Counted from the stretch's first letter, positions 26,001 to 35,153 are shown. The stretch: 64,000 nt of DNA from Pirellula sp. (GCA_013822725.1 PNKX01000013.1:1-64000), one strand, 5' to 3'. A program made the numbers and translations. Notes: generated by a model not told the origin, from the letters alone.

Positions 26001-27655
26001 GCGTCCGCTTCGCGGGCGAGCGCCGCTACATCGCCGCCGAAGAAGCGGCCCGCTACCGCGACGGCCTCGGGGTGGCGCTCCCCCCCGGCTTGCCCGACGC
26101 CTTCCTCGAAGCGAGCGACGATCCGCTCGGCAACCTCGTCGCTCGCTACGCCCGCACGCATGGCCCGTTTCGCGCCGTCGAGGCCGCCGCGCGTTTCGGC
26201 CTCGGCGAAGCCGCCGTCGCTCCTGCATTGCAGCAACTATTGCAGCGCAATCGTCTCGTCGTCGGCGAATTCTTGCCCGGCGGCACAGGCCGCGAATGGT
26301 GCGACGCCGGCGTGCTCCGTCGCCTCAAATCAAAATCGCTCGCACGGCTCCGCAAGCAAATCGAACCAGCGCCTCCCGAGGCGCTCGCCCGCTTTCTGCC
26401 GGTGTGGCAAGGGATCGAACGCCCGCGACAAGGGCTCGACGGGCTGCTTGACGTCGTCGAGCAATTGCAAGGCGCGCCGCTGTTAGCGTCCGACCTTGAG
26501 GAGATGATTCTGCCGTCCCGGCTCACCGACTACCTACCCGGCGACCTGGATGAACTGACCACAGCCGGCGAAGTCGTCTGGCGCGGCATCGAAAGCGTCG
26601 GCCCGAACGACGGGCGCATTGCGATCTATCTTGCCGACAGCCTGCCGCTGGTTGCCCCGTTCCCCGCCCCGTTCGATGCTCCGTTGGCGCAGCAAGTCCG
26701 CGAACTCCTCGCGACCAAGGGCGCCATCTTCTTCGACGACATCGCCACGACACTGGACGGCTTCCGCAACGACGTGCTGGAAGCCCTCTGGCAACTCGTC
26801 TGGAACGGCGAGGTCACGAACGACGCCCTCTCGCCGCTCCGGTCGTTGCGCGGCGCCACGGCAGCCAGCGTTTCCAAATCACGAACTCGCCGCCGTGGCC
26901 GACGGACCTTCCGCTCGCGCCGCTTGGCGCGACTCCCCGGCAGCGAGGGGCGTTGGTCGCTCATCAACTACGGCGACGAAACCAAACGAACGCTCACCCT
27001 GCGACAGACGGCGATCACCGAGCAACTCCTCCGCCGTTACGGCGTCCTCATCCGGCCGGCAATCACCCGCGAGTTGGTCGACGGCGGGTTCGCTGCTCTC
27101 TATCCGATTCTGCGGGCGATGGAAGAAACAGGGCGGATTCGACGCGGCTACTTCGTCGCCGGCATGGGGGGCGCCCAGTTCGCCTCCGCCGGCAGCGACG
27201 AACTCCTGCGGCGGGCGCCGGCGATTGTCGAAGCGCACGTCGACAACGTCATCGTCCTCGCCGCGTCCGATCCCGCGAACGCCTATGGATCGATCGTCAA
27301 ATGGCCGCCGACGCAGGTCGGCAGCCTGCAACCGCAACGCGGCAGCGGCGCACGCGTCTTCCTGCTCGACGGCAAGTTGATCGGCTATCTCGGTCGCTCC
27401 GGCAACCATCTCCTGACGTTCGCTCCCGAGGATCCGAGCGACGCCGCGATGTGGCAGGAGAAGTTGGTCCGCTCACTGGCCAACCTCGCCCAGCGCGGCG
27501 CCCCCGTCATGATCGCGCAGATCGACGGCGAAGCGGCCGGTCTCTCGCCGCTGGCGAAGGCTTTCGCGCGGCACGGCTTCTCTCCCACCAGTCGCGGCTA
27601 TCTCCACCGCGGTCCCGACCATCACGTCCTCGATGGATTCCCCAGCCATGCCTGA
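23015..27655 (+). CDS. lhr: Lhr-family ATP-dependent helicase, long form
   Basis: A 1,546-residue superfamily-2 DNA helicase of the Large helicase-related family. Marks in order are the Q-like region PTRIQREAW at 33-41, APTGSGKT at 53-60 (Walker A), ISPLKALAVDVDRNL (Ia), TTPESLYLLL, IDEIHAVA near 201-208 (DEIH Walker B), LSATQRPLEEIA (motif III), MVFVNSRRLAERL (IV), TSSMELGVDMG (V) and QRIGRAGHSVG (VI). A winged-helix and beta-barrel Lhr core follows, then the long C-terminal domain typical of full Lhr (about 1,500 residues). Residues 77-108 form a charged insert. A GAGGATGATCG sequence precedes ATG. The 3' end overlaps a Nei-type glycosylase by 8 bp, which ties it to base-lesion or crosslink repair, as for mycobacterial lhr-nei2. 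Confidence 0.95.
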   Translation: MPRTPAKSTTLPGMKSFHAATQSWFGDALETPTRIQREAWPVLAAGKSALLLAPTGSGKTLAAFLAAIDRLMFHPLPESTASNKPAAVERKRRRPAGTPKASTPTATGVRILYISPLKALAVDVDRNLRTPLVGIQAVAERQGDDFTAPKVAVRSGDTSAADRRDIVRRPPEILITTPESLYLLLTSKSRDILRNVETVIIDEIHAVAATKRGVHLFLSLERLERLRREQDAQRAPLQRIGLSATQRPLEEIARLLGGAEADAKADAPVRPREVEIIDASEPKRLDLRIETPAEDMARLSQPLEIQTGPASAGPSFASIWPTIHPRLVELIRGHRSTMVFVNSRRLAERLAAAINELAEEEIAQAHHGSIARAKRVEIEDRLKRGDLPAIIATSSMELGVDMGAVDLVIQIEAPPSVASGMQRIGRAGHSVGAPSSGVIFPKFRGDLLACSAATQRMIRGEVESTRYPRNPLDVLAQQIVAMVAMDPISVDDLYAAVRGAAPFHELPRSSYDGVLDMLSGRYPSDEFSELRPRITWDRLSGQLTPRKSSQRLAVLNGGTIPDRGLYGVYLAGDVGSNGTRVGELDEEMVFETHAGDVFLLGASSWRVLEITRDRVLVAPAPGEPGKMPFWRGDGPGRPLDFGRAIGELSRQLVKSPRSEAAALLQESCRLDGQATENLLRYVDDQREATAELPSDQCIVVESFLDELGDWRTCILSPFGSRVHAPWAITVASRLRAETGLEVDFMWSDDGMVFRLPESEQAPRFDMLFPASGEVEDQLVRELGSTAMFAARFRENAARALLLPRRQPNRRTPLWMQRRKSADLLAVASRYERFPIMLETYRECLRDAFDVPGLKQILSEIERQSIRVHQVESPTPSPFASSLMFNYTANFLYQGDAPLAERRAAALALDHAQLRELLGTTDYRELLDPEAIDALLLELQRLDHRATNGPDAVHDLLLHLGDLNEEELAARCPADAVATGQLERWLSELTATRRIVRVRFAGERRYIAAEEAARYRDGLGVALPPGLPDAFLEASDDPLGNLVARYARTHGPFRAVEAAARFGLGEAAVAPALQQLLQRNRLVVGEFLPGGTGREWCDAGVLRRLKSKSLARLRKQIEPAPPEALARFLPVWQGIERPRQGLDGLLDVVEQLQGAPLLASDLEEMILPSRLTDYLPGDLDELTTAGEVVWRGIESVGPNDGRIAIYLADSLPLVAPFPAPFDAPLAQQVRELLATKGAIFFDDIATTLDGFRNDVLEALWQLVWNGEVTNDALSPLRSLRGATAASVSKSRTRRRGRRTFRSRRLARLPGSEGRWSLINYGDETKRTLTLRQTAITEQLLRRYGVLIRPAITRELVDGGFAALYPILRAMEETGRIRRGYFVAGMGGAQFASAGSDELLRRAPAIVEAHVDNVIVLAASDPANAYGSIVKWPPTQVGSLQPQRGSGARVFLLDGKLIGYLGRSGNHLLTFAPEDPSDAAMWQEKLVRSLANLAQRGAPVMIAQIDGEAAGLSPLAKAFARHGFSPTSRGYLHRGPDHHVLDGFPSHA

Positions 27656-28439
27656 GGGGGACACGATCTATCGCTCGGCCGCTACGCTGCGGCCAGCTAT
27701 GCAGGGCGGCATCATCGCCAAAGCCCGCCTGCGCGATCCCCACTTCGAAGTCGATCGGCTCGTCGGCGCGACCGTCAACGGGGTCGAGGCCCGCGGCAAG
27801 CATCTGCTGATGCATCTCTCGACGACAGACGTCATCCATTCGCACATGGGAATGACCGGTTCGTGGCACATCTACCACGTTGGTCAAACCTGGCTTAAGC
27901 CGGAACACTACGCGGTCCTTAACCTTCGCATCAACGACCTCGAAGTGATTTGCTTCTCACCGAAGCAATTGGAGCTGCTCACCGCCGATCAGCTCCGCCG
28001 TCACCCCCACATTCAACAGCTTGGCCCCGATATCGCGGCCAACAGCGAGTTCGACGTCGCCACGGCGGTCGGCAACCTGCGTAGCCGCAACCAAACGCCG
28101 CTGGGCGAAGCGGTGATGAGCCAACGCCTCGTCTGCGGCATCGGGAACATCTACAAGTCAGAGCTTCTCTTTATCATGGGCTTCGATCCATTCGCCCCCG
28201 TGGAACAGTTCAGCGACGACGAACTGCACCGGATGCTGCAAAAAGGGCGCGCGCTGATGCTCCGCAATCTCGGCGGCCCGCGACGCACGACCCGCTTCGG
28301 CAGTGACGCGGGCCGGATGTGGGTCTACGGCCGCTCCGGCACGCCCTGCCCTAAGTGCGGCGCCGAGATCAAGTTGCGTCGCCAAGGCGAAGCGGGCCGC
28401 ACCACCTGCTGGTGCCCGCAGTGCCAGCCAGCGCGGTAG
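27648..28439 (+). CDS. nei: Fpg/Nei-family DNA glycosylase-AP lyase
   Basis: A 263-residue DNA repair enzyme that excises oxidised bases and nicks the abasic site. The protein must start at ATG 27648 so that MPEGDT is N-terminal: Pro2 is the catalytic nucleophile and Glu3 the acid. An earlier in-frame ATG at 27633 would bury Pro2. Other marks are VEARGKHLLMHL (beta-loop Lys), a VIHSHMGMTGSW DNA-binding loop, QRLVCGIGNIYKSELLF (helix-two-turn-helix with the conserved GxGNxYxxE pattern) and a C-terminal zinc finger CPKCG..CWCPQC. It is closer to the Nei2 type than to Fpg (MutM). It overlaps lhr by 8 bp, implying coupled translation. Confidence 0.92.
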   Translation: MPEGDTIYRSAATLRPAMQGGIIAKARLRDPHFEVDRLVGATVNGVEARGKHLLMHLSTTDVIHSHMGMTGSWHIYHVGQTWLKPEHYAVLNLRINDLEVICFSPKQLELLTADQLRRHPHIQQLGPDIAANSEFDVATAVGNLRSRNQTPLGEAVMSQRLVCGIGNIYKSELLFIMGFDPFAPVEQFSDDELHRMLQKGRALMLRNLGGPRRTTRFGSDAGRMWVYGRSGTPCPKCGAEIKLRRQGEAGRTTCWCPQCQPAR

Positions 28440-28460
28440 TGCCTCATTCATTCCGCTGGG

Positions 28461-28533
28461 TGCCACTGGCGTGTCGCCAGTGCGGAAGTGGGTACTCGCT
28501 TGGCACTTCTCACTGGCGACACGCCAGTGGCAC
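28461..28533. repeat. Perfect 23-bp stem palindrome after the glycosylase gene
   Basis: Positions 28461-28483 and 28511-28533 are exact reverse complements, separated by 27 nt. The arm (GTGCCACTGGCG...) itself contains CACTGGCG/CGCCAGTG, so each arm can also fold alone. There is no T tract. It resembles the abundant intergenic palindromes of planctomycete genomes and may act as a transcription end for lhr-nei. Confidence 0.7.
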
Positions 28534-28662
28534 ACACGTATTCACTATTCACCCGGCCGGCGGCGCAAGCTATCATCCCAGTTACCCTAAATACCTCATT
28601 TTCACTTGCTGCTGCGATTCGCCGACCCGCACTTTCGGACACTCGCAGGGAAAGCGGCACCG

Positions 28663-31600
28663 ATGCGACACCGATCTGCGCCCAAGATCTCTTCCTCCCG
28701 ACTTACTCCCAGCAATCACAAATGCTCCGCGGCTCGCCGCTTAGCATTCGAATCGCTTGAGAGCCGCCGCGCGCTCGCCGCGACGCCGGTGACGATCTAC
28801 GCCGCCGGCTCGACCGGCTCTGAGAGCTTCCAACTCCAAATCGACGGCGTCACCGTCGCCAGTTGGACCAACACGCGCGTCCTCACCGCGGCGCGGACGT
28901 TCGACGCCTTTACCTACACCCACCCGACCGACGTGACGATCGATCGCGTGCGGGTCGTCTTCACCAACGATGGCCTCACCGCCGGCGGCCAAGATCGCAA
29001 TCTGACGATCGACGGCCTCGCGCTCAACAACGCGAAGTACGAGACTGAAGCCTCGACTGTCTACTCGACCGGCACGTGGGACGCCGCCATCAACGGACGG
29101 CTCCCCGGCTTCCGGCAATCGGAGTCGCTTCACTACAACGGCTACCTGCAGTTCGGCGCCGCCGCCTCGACCGTGCAGATCCGCGCCGCGGGTCGTACGG
29201 GCGAAGAGCAAATCCAGTTGCAGGTCGCCGGGCAAACCGTCGCGACGTTTAACAATGTCGCCGGCAACTACGCGACGGGACAGTTCGTCACGTTGTCGTA
29301 CACGTCGCCGACTGCCATTCCGCTCAGCCAGATTCGCGTCGCCTACACGAATGACGGCAACTCCTCGACGGGAGTTGATCGCAACCTCCGCGTCGACGCC
29401 GTCACGCTCGACGGCATCCGCTACGAAACTGAGGGTCCCAATGTTTTTTCGACTGGGACTTATGTAACAGGGCAGGGGAGGGTGCTCGGCAAACTTCAAA
29501 CCGAGTATCTCCACCTCAACGGCTATTTTCAGTATGGCGCGACCGGTTCGGTGATTGAAATCCGCGCCGCCGGCCGCACGGGCGAAGAGCAGATGCAGCT
29601 GCAACTTGCCGGCACGACGGTCGCCACATTCAACAACGTCGCCGGCAATTATTCGTCGGGGCAGTTCCAGTCGTTCGTTTACCTCCATCCGACGACTGTG
29701 GCGCTCCGCGATCTTCGCGTTGCCTACGTCAACGACGGCAACTCTGCTACCGGCGTCGACCGGAACCTGCGCGTCGACGGCGTCACGCTCGACGGCGTCT
29801 TCAACCAGGCCGAGGCAGCCAACGTCTTTTCGACCGGAACCTACATCCCCGAGGTCGGTCGCGTTCCCGGCCTTTGGCAGAGCGAGTATCTCCACTCGAA
29901 CGGCTACTTCCAGTTCGCTTCGACCGCGGTTCCCGGCGTCTTGGCCCTCGGCACGTCACTGATCAGCGTCAACGAAGGGGCCGGCACGGTCTCAATTCCC
30001 GTCGTCCGCACCGGCGGCAGCGACGGCACGGTCGGCTTGCGGTACACCACGGTGAACGCCACGGCGCTCTCTGGCAGCGACTATACGGCGCAGACAGGCC
30101 TCGTCATCTTCGCCCCCGGCGAGACGACCAAGTCGATCGTCGTCCCGATCACGAACGACCTCCTCGACGAGATCAGCGAGACGTTCAATCTCGCCGTCGA
30201 CCAGTCGATCGGCGGCGCCACCGTCAATCAACCACGCACCGCGACGATCACCATCGTCGACAACGACGGCCCCCCAGATCCCGGCAACGGCAACGGGTGG
30301 CTCGCCGCTTACTACAACGACCGTGACTTCACTGACCTAGTGTTCGAGCGCACCGACGCCGTGATCGATCAGAACTGGGGCAACGGCTCCCCCTCCTCAT
30401 CGATCGGCAACGACACCTTCTCGATTCGCTGGACCGGCAAGATCGAGCCGCTTTACAGTGAAACCTACACCTTCCGCACCACATTCGACGACGGCGAGCG
30501 GCTCTGGGTGAACAACCAACTGATCATCGACCAGTGGGCCGACCAGCCGGCGACGGAGTACACCGGGACCATCGCGCTCGTTGCTGGCCAACGGTACGAC
30601 ATTCGTCTTGATTACTATGAGAACGGGGGATCATCCTCGGCAAAACTCGAATGGTCGAGCCCCAGCCAAGCGCGGCAAGTCATCCCTCAATCGCAAGTCT
30701 ACAGCGATCCGCCGACGCCGACGCAGAACGGCACGTTCTCGCTGCAGACGATCGTCAGTGGTCTTTCGACGCCGACCGCGATCGACTTCGACTCGACCGG
30801 CCGCATGTTCGTCTCCGAACAGCGCGGCACGGTGCGCGTCGTCCAGAACGGCCAACTGCTCGCGACGCCGTTTCTCGACATCACAAGCCGCGTCAACTTC
30901 ATGCAAGACCGCGGCATGCTCGGCGTCGCCGTGCATCCCAACTTTCCCGCGACGCCCTACATCTACGTTTCGTACACCTACGATCCTGCCGAAACCCTCA
31001 GCCGCACCGGCCTCGCCGGCCCCGACGGTTCCGGCAATCGCGTCTCACGGGTCAGCCGCTTCACCGCCGACCCCTCCACCGGCTTCAACACGGCCATCGC
31101 CGGGAGCGAAGTCGTCCTCGTCGGGACGAACGGCACTTGGGCCAACATCAGCCATCCGGAACTCGACAGCACCGACAACATGAGTCTCGCCCCCTCCGGC
31201 GGGATGAACGGCGAGTTGCAAGACATTCTCATCGCTGATTCGCGCTCCCACACCGTCGGCAACGTCGCCTTCGGCCCCGATGGCAAGCTCTACGTCGCCA
31301 ACGGCGATGGCGCCTCGTTCGGCCGCGTCGATCCGCGCGCCGCCCGCACGCTCAGCCTCGACAGCCTTTCCGGCAAGCTGCTTCGCATCGACCCGATTAC
31401 CGGCGACGGGCTGGCCGACAATCCCTTCTTCAACGGCGACCCCGACGCGAATCGTTCGAAGGTTTTCAACTACGGCCTCCGCAATCCGTTTCGCTTCGCA
31501 TTCAGCCCGACGACCGGCGATCCCTACATCGGCGACGTCGGTTGGAATACCTGGGAGGAAATCAACGCCGGCCGCGGGAAGAACTTCGGCTGGCCCTTCT

Positions 31601-32445
31601 ACGAAGGGGGGAGCGGCGTCAGCAATCAGACCGGCGGCTACAAGGATCTGAGCGAAGCGCAAACCTACTACAACTCCGGCGCCACTGTGACCGCGCCGAT
31701 GTGGGCCCGCACGCACTCCAGCGGCGGCGTAGCCATCGTCGCCGGCGATTTCTACACCGGCAGCGTCTATCCCTCGAGCTACCAGAACGCCCTGTTCCTC
31801 TCCGACTTCGGCGACAATGAACTACGCGTCCTCCGCACCAACGCCAACGGCACGCTCAACTCGGTTACCGCCGTTGGCCTCGACATCGCCGCCGTAGTTG
31901 AAATGTCGATGGGTCGCGACGGCTACCTCTATTTGGTCGACCTCGCCGACGGGAAGGTGAGCCGGTTGTTGTTCACGCCTGCGAGCGCCTCGCTCTTGGC
32001 CGTTGAGCCGTCACCCGCATCGTCCGACTTCAGCGGCGACGGCGTTGTCGACGGGGCCGACTTCCTGGCGTGGCAGCGCGGCTACGACGGCAGTCCTGCG
32101 GCGATCGCGACGCTGGAAACCTGGAAGTCAGACTTCGACGGCGTCACGGCGAGCAGCATGAACGTAAGAGTGAACATGGAAATCGAAACCTCCGCGGCGG
32201 AGGCGTTCGACGCTGAGCTCTATTGGCTGGCGTTTGAAGAGGAAGAAGAAGCGCCAGCCACGGCTTCGGTGATCGAAGAGCCAACGACGAGCGCCGTGAC
32301 GCCAGTCGTCGCTGGGAACGCGCCGTTCGCCGCTTCGTCGTCCGACGGCAATGACCAATCGCCCGAGGAACCAATCGACGAGGCCTTCGACGCCTGGGCC
32401 GAGGACGAGTTCGACTTTGCTGACGAGTTGCTCTCGCTCAAGTAG
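28663..32445 (+). CDS. Giant secreted modular protein: CBM-like repeats, Calx-beta, PA14, sorbosone-dehydrogenase-like propeller, dockerin-like
   Basis: A 1,260-residue extracellular protein. The N-terminus has RRLAFESLESRRALA, the LESR/LA leader typical of planctomycete secreted proteins. It is followed by three repeats of about 120 residues (IRAAGRTGEEQIQLQVAGQT and similar), like calcium-dependent xylan-binding modules. Next come a Calx-beta domain (SVNEGAGTVSIPVVRTGG), a PA14 domain (GNGNGWLAAYYNDRDFTD, FDDGERLWVNNQL), and a PQQ-type glucose/sorbosone dehydrogenase propeller (TIVSGLSTPTAIDF, MLGVAVHPNFPATPYIYVSY, FGLRNPFRFAF-like). A dockerin-like SDFSGDGVVDGADFLAWQR follows. It ends in a very acidic tail, not a PEP-CTERM signal. 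ATG 28663 has AGGGAAAG upstream; an in-frame start at 28606 is possible. Likely role: binding and oxidising extracellular sugars (inference). Confidence 0.82.
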   Translation: MRHRSAPKISSSRLTPSNHKCSAARRLAFESLESRRALAATPVTIYAAGSTGSESFQLQIDGVTVASWTNTRVLTAARTFDAFTYTHPTDVTIDRVRVVFTNDGLTAGGQDRNLTIDGLALNNAKYETEASTVYSTGTWDAAINGRLPGFRQSESLHYNGYLQFGAAASTVQIRAAGRTGEEQIQLQVAGQTVATFNNVAGNYATGQFVTLSYTSPTAIPLSQIRVAYTNDGNSSTGVDRNLRVDAVTLDGIRYETEGPNVFSTGTYVTGQGRVLGKLQTEYLHLNGYFQYGATGSVIEIRAAGRTGEEQMQLQLAGTTVATFNNVAGNYSSGQFQSFVYLHPTTVALRDLRVAYVNDGNSATGVDRNLRVDGVTLDGVFNQAEAANVFSTGTYIPEVGRVPGLWQSEYLHSNGYFQFASTAVPGVLALGTSLISVNEGAGTVSIPVVRTGGSDGTVGLRYTTVNATALSGSDYTAQTGLVIFAPGETTKSIVVPITNDLLDEISETFNLAVDQSIGGATVNQPRTATITIVDNDGPPDPGNGNGWLAAYYNDRDFTDLVFERTDAVIDQNWGNGSPSSSIGNDTFSIRWTGKIEPLYSETYTFRTTFDDGERLWVNNQLIIDQWADQPATEYTGTIALVAGQRYDIRLDYYENGGSSSAKLEWSSPSQARQVIPQSQVYSDPPTPTQNGTFSLQTIVSGLSTPTAIDFDSTGRMFVSEQRGTVRVVQNGQLLATPFLDITSRVNFMQDRGMLGVAVHPNFPATPYIYVSYTYDPAETLSRTGLAGPDGSGNRVSRVSRFTADPSTGFNTAIAGSEVVLVGTNGTWANISHPELDSTDNMSLAPSGGMNGELQDILIADSRSHTVGNVAFGPDGKLYVANGDGASFGRVDPRAARTLSLDSLSGKLLRIDPITGDGLADNPFFNGDPDANRSKVFNYGLRNPFRFAFSPTTGDPYIGDVGWNTWEEINAGRGKNFGWPFYEGGSGVSNQTGGYKDLSEAQTYYNSGATVTAPMWARTHSSGGVAIVAGDFYTGSVYPSSYQNALFLSDFGDNELRVLRTNANGTLNSVTAVGLDIAAVVEMSMGRDGYLYLVDLADGKVSRLLFTPASASLLAVEPSPASSDFSGDGVVDGADFLAWQRGYDGSPAAIATLETWKSDFDGVTASSMNVRVNMEIETSAAEAFDAELYWLAFEEEEEAPATASVIEEPTTSAVTPVVAGNAPFAASSSDGNDQSPEEPIDEAFDAWAEDEFDFADELLSLK

Positions 32446-32455
32446 CGCAGTCCAC

Positions 32456-32547
32456 TTTCAGCCCCCGGCTCCGCCGGGGGGTAGCACAACGCAGGGCTAC
32501 GCTTACCGGCATGGTGGCCGACCCCCCGGCGGAGCCGGGGGCTGAAA
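32456..32547. terminator. Perfect 27-bp stem palindrome between convergent genes
   Basis: Positions 32456-32482 and 32521-32547 are exact reverse complements around 38 nt; the arm begins TTTCAGCCCCCGGCTCCGCC. On either strand the outer end is A/T-containing (TTTCA/TGAAA) but there is no long T run. It lies between the convergent 28663 and kinase genes, so a bidirectional terminator role is plausible. A shorter relative lies at 8862-8880. Confidence 0.6.
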
Positions 32548-32571
32548 TGGGAGCGATGCGTCAACGTCTCA

Positions 32572-34977
32572 TCACCGCCGCGAGTTCTTCGACCGCCCTT
32601 GGCTCGATCGCGTCGACCCGCCGCCGCGCGGTTCGTCGATGGCGATATGCCCCAGCGCCGCCAGATCGAGTCCGATCAGCCGCTCCAGCGCGATCATAAT
32701 CAGGAACCCGGCCGCGCCGCCGCCGCTCACGGCCAGCAGGGCCCAATCCTTTTGATCCTGCATATCCATATCAACGCGGGTTCCTCGATTCACAAATGCT
32801 ACCACGAGCCAAATCCCCAGCATCGGCACCAAGATCGACGTCATCAGGAAGAACTTATTCCGCCGCGCCATCTGCAACAGGTCAACGCGGCGCGGCCCGG
32901 GGATCACTCCGTTCCGCACCAGCGCCGGCACGAAGTACCGCACCGCCAGCAACGTGATCAACATGTAGGGATACGTCGTCGCCACGATCCCGCACAATGC
33001 CAGCGACAAGAAGAAGTGAAGGTAGAAGTCGAACGAATGTCCGCCGAACTCGCCGATTGAAATCGGAAACGCGACGCCCGACGCCGTCCAAATCGCCAGG
33101 AGCATAATCGCCACGAACTGGCCGAACTTCAGCACGCGCGAAGTCCCCTCGAGCGCTTCGCCCGGCTTGTCGCTGCGCAGCAGCTTGAAAGTCTTTAGCG
33201 CCGCCCACGTTCCCACCGCGATGCCAATCGAGAACGCAATCGGATTGACCCAATTTACGACCGTGAGGAACTGGTCATACATCCCTCGAAGTTCTTCATC
33301 TTTCTCAAACCTGAATTTGTTGTACGCCAAATTAAACGCCGCCGTTGCAAGATTCGGAATCAATCCGGCCAAGATTACCGAAAAGACCGGACGCTTCACC
33401 ACGAAGCGCCCAAAGAAACCTTTCGGCTCCTGCAACAGCTGCCAGCAGCGCGGATTGAGACACATCCGCAGCGCCCGCGCCAGTTCATCCGCCGATTGGT
33501 AACGATCTTCCTTCGCCGGCGCGAGCGCCTTCTCCAGCACGGCCCGCAGCGACGCCGGGCAATCGTCCGGCAACTGCTCCGCCAGCTGCTTAAAATCAAC
33601 CCGCTGCCGCGACTCAATCATCCGCTGCAGCCGCACTAACGAACCATTTCCCCCCGACGGCAATTGCTCGTCCCGAAACGGCCGCCGCCCGGCGAGCAAT
33701 TCCCACAGCATCACCCCCACTGCGTAGACGTCGCTCGTCTCGCGCACCATCCGCGGCGAACCACCGAGCAGCGGATGGCACGCCTCTAACTGCTCCGGCG
33801 ACATATACGCCAGCGAACCCCCAAATGTATCCTCGGGGTTCTCATCCGAACGTCCGCCGTTGTAGCTCACGTTGAAGTCGGCCAGCTTCGGCCGCGCCTC
33901 GCCCGAGAGCAGCACGTTGGCCGGCTTGATGTCGCGATGCAGCACCCCGCGGGCATGGGCGTAACCAAGTCCCTCCGCCAACTCGGCGCCAATCCGGCAC
34001 ACGACGTCTGGCCACTCCGCCTCTTCAATCCAATCTCTCGACGACGAACTCTCCGGAATCGGCGCCCCGCACGCCGACAGCCGCTCGTCGATCGCCGATA
34101 ACAGCAGCGCCCCGCACGGCTTGCCGTCGTAAGAATTCCGCGCCCGCGCGATGACGTCCTGCAGCGTGCCGCCGGAGACGACCTCCATGTAGAGCAGCCG
34201 CGCGGGCGGCTCGCTGCACGCCCGCTGATCGTAGACCCGCACGATATGGGGATGATCGAGCTGCGCGAGCGTTTGCGGCTCGCTCCCGGTGTGGGCCGAG
34301 ATCTTCAGCGCCACCAGCCGCTCCATCGAGACCTGCCGCGCGAGAAAGACCCGCGCGAACGCCCCGCTCCCGAGCGGCGTCAGTAACTGAAAATCATCGA
34401 GCTGGTCGCCCGGTTTCAAATGGGCGAACGATGCAAACGACGCCTTCGGCTTCGGCGGCTCGTTGCCGGCCCCAGCCTTCCCCCCTTGCCGTTCCACAAT
34501 CGTGTCGGCAAAGTACGTCGCCGTCGGCGAACCGGTGATCGCCATTCCCCCCACCAGCCGCAACAGCGATTCGCACTGCACCGGAAACCGCTGCTGCAAC
34601 TCTTCCTGGTAAATCGGCAACCCCGCCGCCATCCGGGCTTGCAGTTCTTCGTAAATCAAATCCGTCGGCAGCTTCGCGATCGGCGCCAGCGCTGGAAACT
34701 GCTGCAGATACCACTCAATATGCTGCGGCTGGCGATTCTCTTGCCAGCGACGCTCAATATCGAGCTTCGCCAGTTCCACCAATACCTGCCGCGCCGTGCT
34801 AGCATCGAGCCCGGTGAGAAACTCGTCGATTCTTGGGAGCGGTTCCCCGTCTCTAGCCACGGCCGCATCCCAGGCCGCCGCAAAGGCGTCGATTCGCTCG
34901 GCCAGAACGTCCCACAACGCTTCCTCGTCCTGGGAAGCGTCGCCGACCGAGCTAGAATGGGAATCTTCCGTAGGCAT
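32572..34977 (-). CDS. Membrane Ser/Thr protein kinase with DFN in place of DFG
   Basis: An 801-residue kinase. The N-terminal about 180 residues are helical, with the segment IDEFLTGLDASTARQVLVEL common to planctomycete kinases. The kinase domain is at about 195-490: GSGAFARVFLARQ (P-loop), LVALKIS (ATP Lys), HRDIKPANVLL (catalytic loop intact), then KLADFNVSYN, where the magnesium-binding DFG reads DFN, and MSPEQLE. The C-terminal 300 residues hold about six transmembrane helices (VFSVILAGLIPNLATAAF, FVAIMLLAIWTASGVAFP and others). ATG 34977 (MPTEDSHSS) is preferred over 35034. It is divergent from an ECF sigma gene 176 bp away, a pairing known in planctomycetes where kinase and ECF form one signalling unit. 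The activating signal is unknown. Confidence 0.88.
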   Translation of the reverse strand: MPTEDSHSSSVGDASQDEEALWDVLAERIDAFAAAWDAAVARDGEPLPRIDEFLTGLDASTARQVLVELAKLDIERRWQENRQPQHIEWYLQQFPALAPIAKLPTDLIYEELQARMAAGLPIYQEELQQRFPVQCESLLRLVGGMAITGSPTATYFADTIVERQGGKAGAGNEPPKPKASFASFAHLKPGDQLDDFQLLTPLGSGAFARVFLARQVSMERLVALKISAHTGSEPQTLAQLDHPHIVRVYDQRACSEPPARLLYMEVVSGGTLQDVIARARNSYDGKPCGALLLSAIDERLSACGAPIPESSSSRDWIEEAEWPDVVCRIGAELAEGLGYAHARGVLHRDIKPANVLLSGEARPKLADFNVSYNGGRSDENPEDTFGGSLAYMSPEQLEACHPLLGGSPRMVRETSDVYAVGVMLWELLAGRRPFRDEQLPSGGNGSLVRLQRMIESRQRVDFKQLAEQLPDDCPASLRAVLEKALAPAKEDRYQSADELARALRMCLNPRCWQLLQEPKGFFGRFVVKRPVFSVILAGLIPNLATAAFNLAYNKFRFEKDEELRGMYDQFLTVVNWVNPIAFSIGIAVGTWAALKTFKLLRSDKPGEALEGTSRVLKFGQFVAIMLLAIWTASGVAFPISIGEFGGHSFDFYLHFFLSLALCGIVATTYPYMLITLLAVRYFVPALVRNGVIPGPRRVDLLQMARRNKFFLMTSILVPMLGIWLVVAFVNRGTRVDMDMQDQKDWALLAVSGGGAAGFLIMIALERLIGLDLAALGHIAIDEPRGGGSTRSSQGRSKNSRR

Positions 34978-35153
34978 AGCGTGACGACGAGATCGTCCCG
35001 ATTTTTTTTGAGCGATCGGATGGCAAAATTGCACACCCGGCCAGTTCCACGAGCTTACCTCACCCGCCCGCTTGCCTAAACTGACGACTTCCTATCGAAT
35101 TCCGTTTCAGCATACCCTCTCCCAGCGACTTTCATCAGCCGAAGGGCCCGCCA

